Part shown: positions 55,345 to 64,000 of the stretch, piece by piece
Numbering within the stretch: position 1 is the first letter of the stretch
How the letters are laid out: each line of letters starts with the position of its first letter
DNA from: Amphiura filiformis
Taxonomy: Eukaryota; Echinodermata; Ophiuroidea; Amphilepidida; Amphiuridae
NCBI RefSeq assembly: GCF_039555335.1
Contig: NC_092640.1
Location: 29,952,204 to 30,016,203, forward strand
Direction of reading: 5' to 3'
DNA: 64,000 bases
Made by a program: the position numbers and the translations under genes
The notes under the pieces: generated by a model
The model's input: only the letters and a program-made list of their open reading frames with translations
The model's database searches: none
Told to the model about the DNA's origin: nothing

Positions 55345-55346
55345 AT
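55309..55346. repeat. (AAAT)n microsatellite
   Basis: About nine copies of AAAT (ATAAATAAATAA). Confidence 0.9.
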
Positions 55347-55786
55347 ACGCAAGGAATGTATTTATATAAGCTGTGCCTATTTTAGAAAACATTAGTTCAT
55401 AAATAATAACGTATTGTTTCAACAGTAGGGTTTCAACACAAATTAGGCATACTGGCAAATATTTTTCTGAACAATACTTCCTGATGCGGATGGTCGAATA
55501 AATACTATCTCTGCGCATTGTGACATTCGTCCCCATTGCTCTAAATGGATTGGTTCAAAAAAGTTTATGGTACCCGACGTTCTACGGCTTTTTATAAAAA
55601 TATCGCGGGAAAAGACCAAAATTGAAAAGAAATGGGGTTTTAAATTGAACTTTAGAATTTGAAAAGTATAAATCACGTTAGGTCTAAGGCTGTGCTAACA
55701 CTTTTCTTTGATGACTTTGACCACAATTTTTTATTTTTTCAAATATCTTAAAAATTCAAGAATCTAAGCTAATTGAACAGACAGTA

Positions 55787-56205
55787 GTATCCTCTTTTTA
55801 TGATATTTTTCAGCAAATATCCAAGAAAAAGGCTTATTCCCAAAAATTTCAGTTGATTCCGATGTTGCGATTGCGAGTTATTGGCCCATTCAGTGATTTG
55901 CTCATCCGGACGATCGTAAAAATCATCATTAAAAGGGCATTTCGTGATCCACAGCATCATCCCCCCACTTTTCTCAAAAAAAGTTGAGATTTTTATATCA
56001 CTGGAAACCTCTTGCTACATAATGTTTATGTACAAAATATTTCTTGCAGATTAATTCGTTTAGCAAAGATATCGTGAAATTACAACATCTATGCAGCAGT
56101 GCAATATACATAATCATGCATTTACTCGCAAACGCAAGATCGGAAGCAACTGAAATTTTGGGAATAAGCTTTTTTCGTGGATATGTACTGAAATATGTCA
56201 TATGG
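55787..56205. repeat. Family S pieces, rearranged
   Basis: 55787-55885 matches the right end of family S in reverse. 55933-56205 matches its left part forward, preceded by TTAA (55929-55932). The two pieces face each other. Confidence 0.5.
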
Positions 56206-56530
56206 CATATGTATGCCCTAAGTTGAGAATGGACCGTCCCACTCGATTTGTAAAAAGGTCGCGAACCCTTTCGGTGGACCCAAGTAACTGCCTAAAATGA
56301 GGCAAAATTGAAAAGAAATGGGGTTTTAAATTGAACTTTGGAATTTGAAAAGTATAAATCACGTTAGGTCTAAGGCTGTGCTAACACTTTTCTTTGATGA
56401 CTTTGGCCACAAGTTTTATTTTTTCAAATATCTTAAAAATTCAAGAATCTAAGCTAATTGAACAGACAGTAGGATACCCCTTTAAGTGATATGAAAGAAC
56501 AATTTTGTTTCTTGACATTTTCTTGTTCAG

Positions 56531-56674
56531 TTGATTACGAAAAAAGTGGAGGTGAAAAACTAAAAATGGTTCGATTGAGCGTCTTTGTCATGTGTGTTGC
56601 TATGATGATGATGGTGGTTTGGGATCATTGCTTGGCCGACAATGAAGACGTGGACATGGAGGCAACACTGAAGG
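56531..56674 (+). CDS. PLA2 exon 1 (leader and signal peptide)
   Basis: Acceptor TTGTTCAG ends at 56530, the start codon is at 56566 and the donor GTAAAT begins at 56675. It encodes a signal peptide with a VFVMCVAMMMMVV core and then an acidic stretch (DNEDVDME). It ends in phase 1. The acceptor implies a non-coding exon upstream, perhaps inside or beyond the inverted repeat that ends 58 bp earlier. Confidence 0.7.
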
Positions 56675-59600
56675 GTAAATATCAGATTAAAAAAAAACCT
56701 TTGTGGATTTTGGTTTCTAACAACAAACCTATTGAGACCAACTTTACTTTCTTTGTTTAACCAGTCGCACAGTGTCATCGCCCCGATATCTTCATGGCAG
56801 AAATCGCCATGGTAGGTTGAATCCACCGCCACGCATGGCCATTTTGTTCCGACCTGTTTAATAGTTTTGAGACAATAGCCCGGTGACTGACCTCGCTATG
56901 TGTGAGTGAGCATGGTACGCCATGGGTCATATGCTTTTGGCCTATACACTGCGCTATATATAGTTCGGCACATATAAAATCAGAATTATTATCAGTTTTT
57001 GAGTTCAAGACGCAAGCTTCTTTCTCAAGACGCAAGCTAACGACTATCATATCTGTTCAATGCATATATTCAAGTGCAAGGAACCACATCTGGTTTCTTT
57101 AGACGAAATCAAATACGGGAGATATTCATCATTTTCTACCCCGGTATCCAAAGATTTTCGTCTGAATATCAAAATCGTGCATAGCGCATTCACGTGTATC
57201 GATCCCGGGTATTGATTTTAGTATCTTTGCTGTACCAAGTAATTATTAGCCAGGGGATGTCGGTGTGAGTCGGTCCGAGCGGACGCGCGTTTGGGTCTTG
57301 ATGGGACCAGGCTCTAGCATAGCACAATGCTCAAGCCAATCTGAAAAGAATAATCATGCTGACTTGTATTGGAGGGAAAAGAAAGAAACAGCATTGAAGG
57401 AAAACTGTCATTGTATTGTGATTTTCAAACATAGACTAAGATTACCATGATTACAGTCAGACCCAATGACAAAAAGGTCCACTTTTCAAGAAAAGTGTAA
57501 ATATGTACCCAAGATGGTCCAAATTACAAAGAAATATTACAAAGGGACCACTTTTTCATGTTAAACCGTTCAAATTAGCACGACAATCATTGCTATTTAG
57601 GAGTTATGTCCACTTTTTGCATGTAAGCTAATTTGTTGAGGAAAAAGGTCCTTTTTGGAACTTCCGCATCCCCGCAAAAAAATCGAAGCGCCTTATCAGT
57701 ATTTGGGTGCCGGCATAGACCGCGATGACGGTCTATCCCTAATCATTAATGGATTGGTTCTAGCGTAATTAATTATTAAACGTTCCATAACAACCTGCTT
57801 TCTTTTCTCTCTTTATGTCTTTTTAAAATATTTTTTATAGAAAACACGAAAATCGCAGGCTTCGGCGAAAAAGAACTTCAGGTGAGAGTGTAGAAAGAAC
57901 TATTATTATTGCTATGAACATAGGCCTACGGGCGAACATCTTTCACAAATCACAATTTCGTTATGTTTACTTTTTATCATGATATAGTCCGAAAAAAATG
58001 AAACAAATCAATCAATCAATCAATTAATCGATCAATAAATCAATTAATCAAACACCTACAATCAATCAATCGATCAATTAATCGATCAATAAATCATTTA
58101 ATCAAACACCTACAATCAATCAATAAATCAATCAATCAATCAATCGATCACTATAAAGTAGCCGGGAGGAAATTAGGGTACGGGGATGTGCGGCAGATTG
58201 GGGGTATATTTTCAGCCATTTAGTTTAGACTCGGTCGGGTGGTTTCATTTATTGATGGCCCTCAATTTCATGAAAATTTGGTTTAAGAAAGAGTGCTTTT
58301 CAAAATTTCTCGAAAATGTGCCAATTTTGTTTTAATGTGTGAAATTTCCGAAAATTGGAGCTAAGGCGACGAAAAACCCAACCTGTTCTACGGGCGGATA
58401 AACCTTTCAAGTATAAGGTCGGTCGGTTGGGCTTTTTTTTCTGGAGGCTAAAATTACCCTAAAATTTCACATGAAAATCTTCGCCTAAATTGGTATAATT
58501 TCGGGTCTGTGTTTTGTCAAATTTGGTTTAAAATGGGGTAGTTCCATCAACACATCCACACCCAAACCAAAGTTGAGAGGGATGCTATTTCCCCTCAAAA
58601 TGATATGGTTTACTTCATTTTACAATAAAAATATTATTAAAACGAAATTCAATAATCACATTTCCCTTTATTAATGTTCTTCGTTTTCCAGAATTTGAAA
58701 CTTATCCGTTCCAAGCGTTCACTGCCCACATTATGGTACTTGTTAATATGCAAGTGGGGCCCCGAAACTGCCCTTATTCGGACCTATCATTTGGTGTTTA
58801 ATGCCTATGGTTGTTACTGTGGACCAAGCTTTTTGGGATTAATAGGCACGTCCGTTTCATCTGGTATTCCGCCCGTGGATCCAATCGACCAGTAGGCCCT
58901 AAGTGTAGTTAATTTACGTAAAATCATGCGCGATATAATTTTATTTTCTATTGAATGCCCACCAAAATGAGAAAACTATGAACCTACTTGTTTGCTAAGC
59001 CCCAGCACTTAAAGCTCTTAGCACAGGTGTGTTTTACCACAGATCCTGGTTTTACCCATTTTTATATTAGCTTATATGTGACGTGTCATGTCAAAACGAG
59101 ACACTTTTGGGCAGGATCGTAAATGGAGAAATAGCCAAAAATCTGCCCGGGGGTGATTTTTTCACAATTTAGGTTTGTTGCGAATTTGTGATGTTATTAA
59201 TGTTTAAAATATTGTCTGATAGTTTCAGACCGGAATATAACTGGCATCTTGTATTTTTTGAGACATTTTTCAAGGTAATTCCTACTCTCAACATTGTGAA
59301 TAATATTTTTAAAGGCCGATATCTCAATTTCCAATTTTATAATACCATAACTTACAAACTCAATATCTTCGCTTAGGAATGCCCGATTTAATTGGGGAAA
59401 ACGGCGCTGTGGAGCAAAATATCTCTATATTGAAGATATGTTAAAACCTCAAAATTGATAATCTGCCCAAAAGTGTCTCCTTTTGACATGACACGTCACA
59501 TATATGGCCTCACACGCCACACTAACGTGCGAGAGACAGAAATAGAGAGAACCAATTAAGACACACACGAATACACCATTACAAGATATGTAAGCAATGT

Positions 59601-62600
59601 AGTTTTACCATTTCCCGGATTACAATTTCCCGCAGGCCATTACGTTCCTCCTCTGCACCACTACATGTTATTCGAACCCAGAACTCACCACCGCGCCGAA
59701 CATTTGCTGACCGTGCTTTTACATGCTACGCACCTCGTCAATGGAACCGACTTCCGAAACGTATCAGAAATGCGAACTCTCTTCTCATTTTCAAAAGACT
59801 CTTGAAATGTCATTATGGACTGTAATTTTTTGTTTTGTTTAAGTGTTTATCAGCGCCTTAGTACAATTGTTTGGTTTTAGGCGCTATATACATTTCAGTT
59901 GTATTGTATTGTAGTGAGTATTAAGAAACAAGTTCAGCTAACAAGCACACCCGGCCGGCTCACTGAACATGGCAACATGCTCAAACAAAATCCATGTAGG
60001 CCTACATAGATTTTCGTTTCTGTATCAAATTATTCATCTTTTTCTGCGTTTTTGTGGTTTTTATTCTATAAACTTTACATTTGTGGGCAAATTGAGGGCA
60101 CTATTTACATCTTAAATCTAAATTATCCAAATAATAAATACCTTACATTTGATGAAAAAAAGTTTTTTGAAAATATCCTTGTCATTTGTTAGTCATTTTG
60201 CTGATGATCTAATACCATTATATAAGTGTCTGTCCCTTGTAAAGATGCAAACAAGATTTAAGATAAATAGCACCCCTCATTGATTGTTCAACTTATCTTA
60301 AAAATGACTCAGTTTTACATGCCATCAAACAACCGTGCCTTTATTATTTTTGTCCGAAGACGTGAAAAATGACGAATTTTTTTACAAGTCCAAAATGTCC
60401 GGTGTCATTGGTGTGTTGTCAGGTCAATTCCTCAAAAAGTCGGTAATACCGAACGAGTAGTGTTCGAACGGTTAAAGCCTCGAGGACGTGAGCTAGAGGG
60501 GGTAGTAGGCTTATTGGGTAGTTTTCGGCGTTTTCCAAGGACTCAATAAGCCTTCAATATTTTGCGAGGACGCGTGAGATCCTCGCTCGGTGTGCCTGTG
60601 TGTTGTTATGTTGGAGTCCTCGAAAGTAATGGAATACACACGCACTCCCTCCCCCTCCCTTGCACACACAGAAACTCAATGAGATCATAACTTTATCCTA
60701 TCTAACCGAGGACACACACATCCGTTTGTAATCGCATACCGAGGACCTAACGCACAAGTTCCATACTATCCAACGAGTCTACCAATCACCCCGCGTATTT
60801 GTACGGATCTTCTGAATATAGCCATTTCACCGAGGACGTCCTCAGTTGTTGCGTGTCCACGTTTCCCTGCATGCGCGTCCTCGTTTGGATGGACATGCAA
60901 AAGCGCACAACAGAAAAATCCTACAAACCACATTGTGATGTTGAATTTCATGACGAAATATTTGGCTTTGATTGACAGATGCTGCTTAGAGCACGACATC
61001 TGCTGGAACAATGCTAATGATGATACTAGCATCGCTTTCGAAAACATTATTTTCGGGTGGCTTTTCACCGAGCCATGTCATGGTTACTTCCACGACTATG
61101 ACTTTGATTGGAGCACATGCGACTGTGATTGTAAGTATAATATATTAGGTACAGTCCGGTCACTAAACGTTTTTGTCTGTTTCAGCTTGTTTTGGAGTCT
61201 TTTTTGCGTTCTGAGACCACCAACTTTAAGAAACAAACAATACTGGCTATACACTCATAGAAATTACTTGTTCGCCTTGTTGGCGCAATTCAAAAGGAGT
61301 AAGTTTGGAAAACTCAAAAATAGTGTAAAAGTTCATTTTAGTTCATAGTACAAAATTCATTTTAGTTATCCGAACTTAAAAAATGCTGAAAAAGCTCAAG
61401 TTCCGTGAACTAATCAACTTTGTTGGCATTACTTAAAAAGTTGATGTAAGTCGTTGCGTCAACTTTTTAAGTAATGCCAACTTCTGAATTCAAGTTCAGG
61501 GAACTTAGAAAAATAAACAAGGTTCAAAGAACCAATTAGTTGAGTTATTGTAACTCAACATGTAAGTTGATTTAACTCGTTCATATTAAAGGGGCACTTC
61601 GTGATCCACAGCCTCATCCCCACTTTTCTCAAAAAAAGTTGAGATTTTTATATCACTGGAAACCTCTGGCTACATAATGTTTATGTACAAAATATTTCTT
61701 GCAGATTAATTCGTTTTGCAAAGATATCGTGAAATTTGAATTTCGTTCTGGTGCACCAGAACGAAATTACAACGCATTGTCTATGGAGCAGTGTAATACA
61801 CATAATCATGCATAACTCGCAAACGCAAAATCGGAATCAACTGAAATTTTGGAAATAGGCTTTTTTTCGTGGATATGTACTGAAAAATGTCATAAAAAGA
61901 GGATGCTAGGATCACGAAACACTCCTTTAAGTTACTGGTACTTATTGTTTTTAGTTATTCCAATTTGGTACTTTGTTACTTAATTCACGTAATTGGATCA
62001 TTTTCTGCACAATTAGCAGTATTCAAATATTTATTTTTGTAATCAGTGCAAAATTTTGTATAGCACACCTCTAGAAAATTATGCTAACCTAGGCTAGTTT
62101 CATTTTCTGAGTTGTAAATGAGTGCGACCAACATAATGATATCGAGTCAGCGTTACTCAAAATTGTACGCGTTGGCATTACTCGGAAAGTTGACGCAACG
62201 ACTTACATCAACTTACTGAGTAATGCCAACGAACAATTTCTATGAGTGTAATTATGTCAGCTTCCCAGCAAACACAAAACGTTTTCGACATCATTTGCAA
62301 AAGGTTAGAAAAGGTTGCCAGAAAACGTTTAAATGTCGTGTTATATAAAGACATAATAAAGGGTATAAAACTTTTCATTACATTCAAAAACATTTGTTGA
62401 TAACCTACTGCAAATATAACATAATGTTATTCAAGTGTTGACAAAATATTTAGTAAAATTTGCAAGAAAAAAAATATTTTAAAATATTGCTGTAGTGTGT
62501 TTTCATACATAATGTTTTAAACGTTTCAATGACCGTTATATAACCCGACATTTAATGTTATTAAAACGTTTTTATATAAACCAAAACCCAAAATATAGCC

Positions 62601-63201
62601 TGTTTTTAAAACGTTTTAAACCATTTTTGTATTTTGCTGGGTTTGGGCAATTGAGATGGCGTGTAAAAACTCAGGCTGACGGTCCTATACTATACACGAA
62701 CTGTTTTTGTGGATGTTAAAAGCCTCGCAAAGTAATCCTCTTGTATTAAGGAGAAAGAAAATAAATGAAAAAGGTCTAGTATTGGCAATCTACAATTGTC
62801 AGGATGCTCTTTAAAAATATTGACTAAAATAGTTTCAAATTTTGAGTCCGCTTGTACAAACAATAAAACAAAAATACACCCTTCGAAAAAAAAAGGTTCT
62901 TGACTGTCCTGTATGTAGAACCCTCAAGAGAAAAGTGTTCTTGAAAATTTAACGATTAACGATTCTTTCTGGCCTTTCCAGAACATTTTTCAGGTCTAAA
63001 ATGGTTCTTTCTGACCTCTACAGAACCCCTTTCAGGTCTGAAATGGTTCTTTCTCATACAGGACAGCGTAAGAACCATTTTAGGTTCTTTGAAATTCTTT
63101 CTTTCTTTTTTTTTTCTTTTTTTATTCTTTCGTTATTAATCACCTTTATTGTCTCATTTCTGCATGACATTTCTTTCTTTCTTTCTTTCTTTCTTTCTTT
63201 T

Positions 63202-63249
<48 letters not shown>

Positions 63250-63463
63250 TCGTTCGTTCGTTCGTTCGTTCGTTCGTTCGTTCGTTCGTTCTTTCGTTCT
63301 TTCGTTCTTTCGTTATTAATCACCTTTCTTGTCTCATTTCTGCATGACAGCTGACCAACATGACTGTCGAAGTACTCTGTGTAGATGTGATGCAGCGTTT
63401 GCAGACTGCATAACTGACGTCTGGGATGACAACTTTTCTAGTACTAAGTCCTGCCCCAAGTAG
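56566..63463 (+). CDS. Secreted phospholipase A2 (group I/II-like), whole gene
   Basis: A predicted calcium-dependent enzyme that releases the sn-2 fatty acid from phospholipids outside the cell. Five coding exons give 204 residues. Order: hydrophobic signal peptide (residues 1 to about 24); a short pro-region ending in RSKR (56-59), a furin-like site that would leave a mature chain of about 145; calcium loop starting YGCYCG (89-94); active site CCLEHD (118-123), His122 and Asp123 corresponding to H48 and D49; and CRCDAAFADC (178-187), with Asp181 matching D99. Cysteines are plentiful. The loop between YCG and PVD is about 10 residues longer than usual, and the Tyr after HDxC is Trp126. The upstream in-frame ATG at 56491 was not used because it lies before the acceptor at 56530. 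Nothing here says whether it is digestive, immune or venom-related. Confidence 0.87.
57841..57881 (+). CDS. PLA2 exon 2 (short pro-region exon)
   Basis: 41 nt, acceptor TTTTATAG, donor GTGAGA. It adds 14 polar residues (37-50) between the signal peptide and the mature enzyme. Support is splice sites and frame only, so it is the least certain exon. Confidence 0.6.
58005..58151. repeat. (AATC)n microsatellite, imperfect
   Basis: Runs of ATCA interrupted by ATTAATCG and AAACACCTACA, the latter occurring twice. It lies in PLA2 intron 2. Confidence 0.85.
58692..58891 (+). CDS. PLA2 exon 3 (calcium loop)
   Basis: 200 nt, acceptor TTTTCCAG. The donor is GTAGGC at 58892, a weak site chosen because it gives IDQCC across the junction and avoids the in-frame TAG at 58893-58895. 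It encodes RSKR, the N-terminal helix (SLPTLWYLL) and YGCYCG followed by the long loop to PPVDPID. Confidence 0.82.
59073..59504. mobile_element. TA-target MITE in PLA2 intron 3
   Basis: Inverted ends of about 42 bp (TATATGTGACGTGTCATGTC and its complement) enclose 432 bp and start and end with TA. GACACTTTTGGGCAG is inside each arm. Confidence 0.7.
59610..59915 (+). pseudogene. LINE (CR1/L2-like) 3' end in PLA2 intron 3
   Basis: The translation gives SSSAPLHVIRTQNS, RRTFADRAFTCYAPRQWNRL, then RNANSLLIFKRLLK and a stop, the usual order of the CR1/L2 C-terminus (R...GDRAF..A.P..WN.LP, then S...FK..LK). The copy ends in the tandem tail TTGTATTGTATTGTA. It is only the tail of the element and in the same orientation as the gene. 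Confidence 0.7.
59916..60978. other. Rest of PLA2 intron 3
   Basis: No gene. A CpG-richer stretch at 60420-60900 has several CGAGGACG or GTCCTCG words, possibly a degraded repeat. Confidence 0.35.
60979..61130 (+). CDS. PLA2 exon 4 (active-site helix)
   Basis: 152 nt, acceptor ATTGACAG, donor GTAAGT. It encodes CCLEHDICW with the catalytic His and the calcium-binding Asp, and ends in CDCD. A plus-strand frame running from 60935 through this exon is an artefact of the intron. Confidence 0.88.
61252..62248. mobile_element. TA-target MITE in PLA2 intron 4, interrupted
   Basis: The ends CACTCATAGAAATTACTTGTTC and GAACAATTTCTATGAGTG are flanked by TA (61250-61251 and 62249-62250). Inner hairpins carry GTTGGCATTACTTAAAAAGT and its complement. 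Family S copy 3 is inserted at 61590-61926. Confidence 0.65.
61590..61926. mobile_element. TTAA-type MITE, family S copy 3 (intact)
   Basis: The ends AGGGGCACTTCGTGATCC and GGATCACGAAACACTCCT are flanked by TTAA (61586-61589 and 61927-61930). A small stem TTCGTTCTGGTGCACCAGAACGAA lies in the middle. TTAA duplication suggests a piggyBac- or Kolobok-type transposase. Confidence 0.75.
62264..62641. repeat. MITE with CCCAGCAAA ends
   Basis: CCCAGCAAACACAAAACG and TTTTTGTATTTTGCTGGG form inverted ends. Several AAAACGTTT words are inside. It is related to the relic at 4118-4330. Confidence 0.6.
62905..63065. repeat. Small repeat with TGTCCTGTATG ends
   Basis: TGTCCTGTATG and CATACAGGACA are inverted. 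Between them the unit AGGTCTAAAATGGTTCTTTC occurs twice with one change. Confidence 0.55.
63134..63350. repeat. Duplicated acceptor region flanking (TTTC)n and (GTTC)n
   Basis: TTATTAATCACCTTT.TTGTCT with TTTCTGCATGACA occurs at 63134-63169 and again at 63313-63349. Between them are about 18 copies of TTTC and about 10 of GTTC. The downstream copy ends in the real acceptor (GACAG); the upstream copy ends in GACAT. Confidence 0.85.
63351..63463 (+). CDS. PLA2 exon 5 (last exon)
   Basis: 113 nt, acceptor GCATGACAG, stop TAG at 63461-63463. It encodes CRCDAAFADC with the second active-site Asp and ends in SCPK. The acceptor is preceded by a long pyrimidine-rich microsatellite and a second, broken copy of the acceptor region. 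Confidence 0.87.
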
Positions 63464-63476
63464 CCAATGTGGTATA

Positions 63477-63565
63477 TTGGGCTATTCCATTTCAAATCCA
63501 CACTACCCCTACGGAAGATTTTGGAAATATCTTCAACGGGAGGAGTATGAATATCAAATGGAATG
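63477..63565. repeat. MITE family J copy 6
   Basis: GGGCTATTCCATTTCAAATCC and GAATATCAAATGGAATG form the ends. It begins 14 bp after the PLA2 stop codon. Confidence 0.65.
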
Positions 63566-63568
63566 AAC

Positions 63569-63620
63569 ACATAATAATAATAATAATAACACAAATAATA
63601 ATAATAATAATAATAATAAT
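63569..63620. repeat. (AAT)n microsatellite
   Basis: Two runs of AAT separated by CACA. Confidence 0.9.
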
Positions 63621-63799
63621 GTCTTTATTTTCCACATCATTTAACATCAAACAACGAGCAAGAATATAAGTATTATAAAAAACACATAAGAAACAACAAG
63701 AAGAGTCTTTCAAAAAGACATAGTTCACGGATCAGGTGTATAGTAATTTGTTCTAACTTTCCATTTTCATATCTAACCTATACTCTGTACTGATTTTAC

Positions 63800-63805
63800 A
63801 ATAAA
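63800..63805 (+). terminator. Candidate polyadenylation signal for PLA2
   Basis: AATAAA, 337 nt after the stop codon, the first canonical signal downstream. If used, the 3' UTR would contain a family J MITE and an (AAT)n run. Confidence 0.35.
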
Positions 63806-64000
63806 TTAGTGATTTGAGGCATAATGATACCTACATCCTGACTCTGGCTTATACAACTTTCCAGCAAGAAACTTCGTGAAATACAAACTTTCAAATCAAT
63901 ATCACTATCATAGGCCTATTGAAATTCAATTATACCATGCAAATATGACCTTGACCCAATAATTATTAGGGTTCCAATAAGCAAACATTACTGGGTAGAT

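Larger units (their letters stand above)
54536..56472. repeat. 1.9-kb inverted repeat, arms about 260 bp
   Basis: The left arm 54536-54798 and right arm 56210-56472 are nearly identical (for example GGGTCCACCGAAAGGGTTCG near 54729, with its complement near 56262). A third, partial copy at 55619-55788 is in the orientation of the right arm. The centre contains a frame at 54726-54989 without a recognised domain, an (ATTT)n run at 55309-55346, and family S pieces. Confidence 0.75.

Noticed and set aside
60935-61348. A 137-codon frame covering the PLA2 active site
   Set aside because: It reads from intron through exon 4 and into the next intron. The splice sites at 60978 and 61131 and the homology end exactly at the exon borders.
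63001-63354. Long frames rich in Ser-Phe-Leu or Lys-Glu-Arg
   Set aside because: They are translations of the (TTTC)n and (GTTC)n microsatellites.

Overview
The window looks like a repeat-dense invertebrate deuterostome genome (echinoderm or hemichordate more likely than anything else). The reasons are intron-rich genes with GT-AG splice sites, an ELOVL4-type gene closest to animal ELOVL4/7, a secreted phospholipase A2 gene, AT-rich non-coding DNA, very frequent AGGCCTA words, and a large population of short foldback transposons. The taxonomic placement is inference. No bacterial-type operon, tRNA, rRNA or CRISPR array was seen.

Two genes can be supported, both on the + strand and both split into short exons. 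(1) An ELOVL4-like very-long-chain fatty-acid elongase has coding exons at 24569-24635, 24915-25102, 25857-25940, 26744-26800, 27395-27509, then two alternative versions of exon 6 (31632-31759 or 34656-34783), then 35770-35973. Using either exon 6 gives a complete 280-residue protein. The two exons have the same length (128 nt) and the same phases, and using both or neither breaks the frame, so they look mutually exclusive. Two spliced non-coding leader exons may lie at about 5.9-6.06 kb and 7.89-7.98 kb. (2) A secreted phospholipase A2 has coding exons at 56566-56674, 57841-57881, 58692-58891, 60979-61130 and 63351-63463 (204 residues), with a signal peptide, a dibasic pro-site, the calcium loop, the CCxxHD active site and the CRCD motif.

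Almost everything else is transposable-element debris. 0-24 kb: hAT-like and foldback elements, copies of one palindromic family (called B here), a LINE 3' end with a perfect 17-bp target duplication, a degenerate CR1/L2-like LINE tail, PIF/Harbinger-like MITEs, and a Tc1-like remnant split by a hAT MITE. 24-36 kb: the ELOVL4 gene, whose long fifth intron holds a 3.0-kb element with 35-bp inverted ends and an array of a bipartite motif. 36-49 kb: many MITEs, a hAT MITE with a perfect 8-bp target duplication, and a LINE fragment on the minus strand. 49-50.1 kb: a 154-bp satellite. 51-56.5 kb: nested MITEs, a 72-bp perfect palindrome and a 1.9-kb inverted repeat. 56.5-63.8 kb: the PLA2 gene, with MITEs and microsatellites in its introns and 3' flank.

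The two genes both act on lipids (acyl-chain elongation in the ER; phospholipid hydrolysis outside the cell), but nothing in the sequence suggests that they are linked in function.
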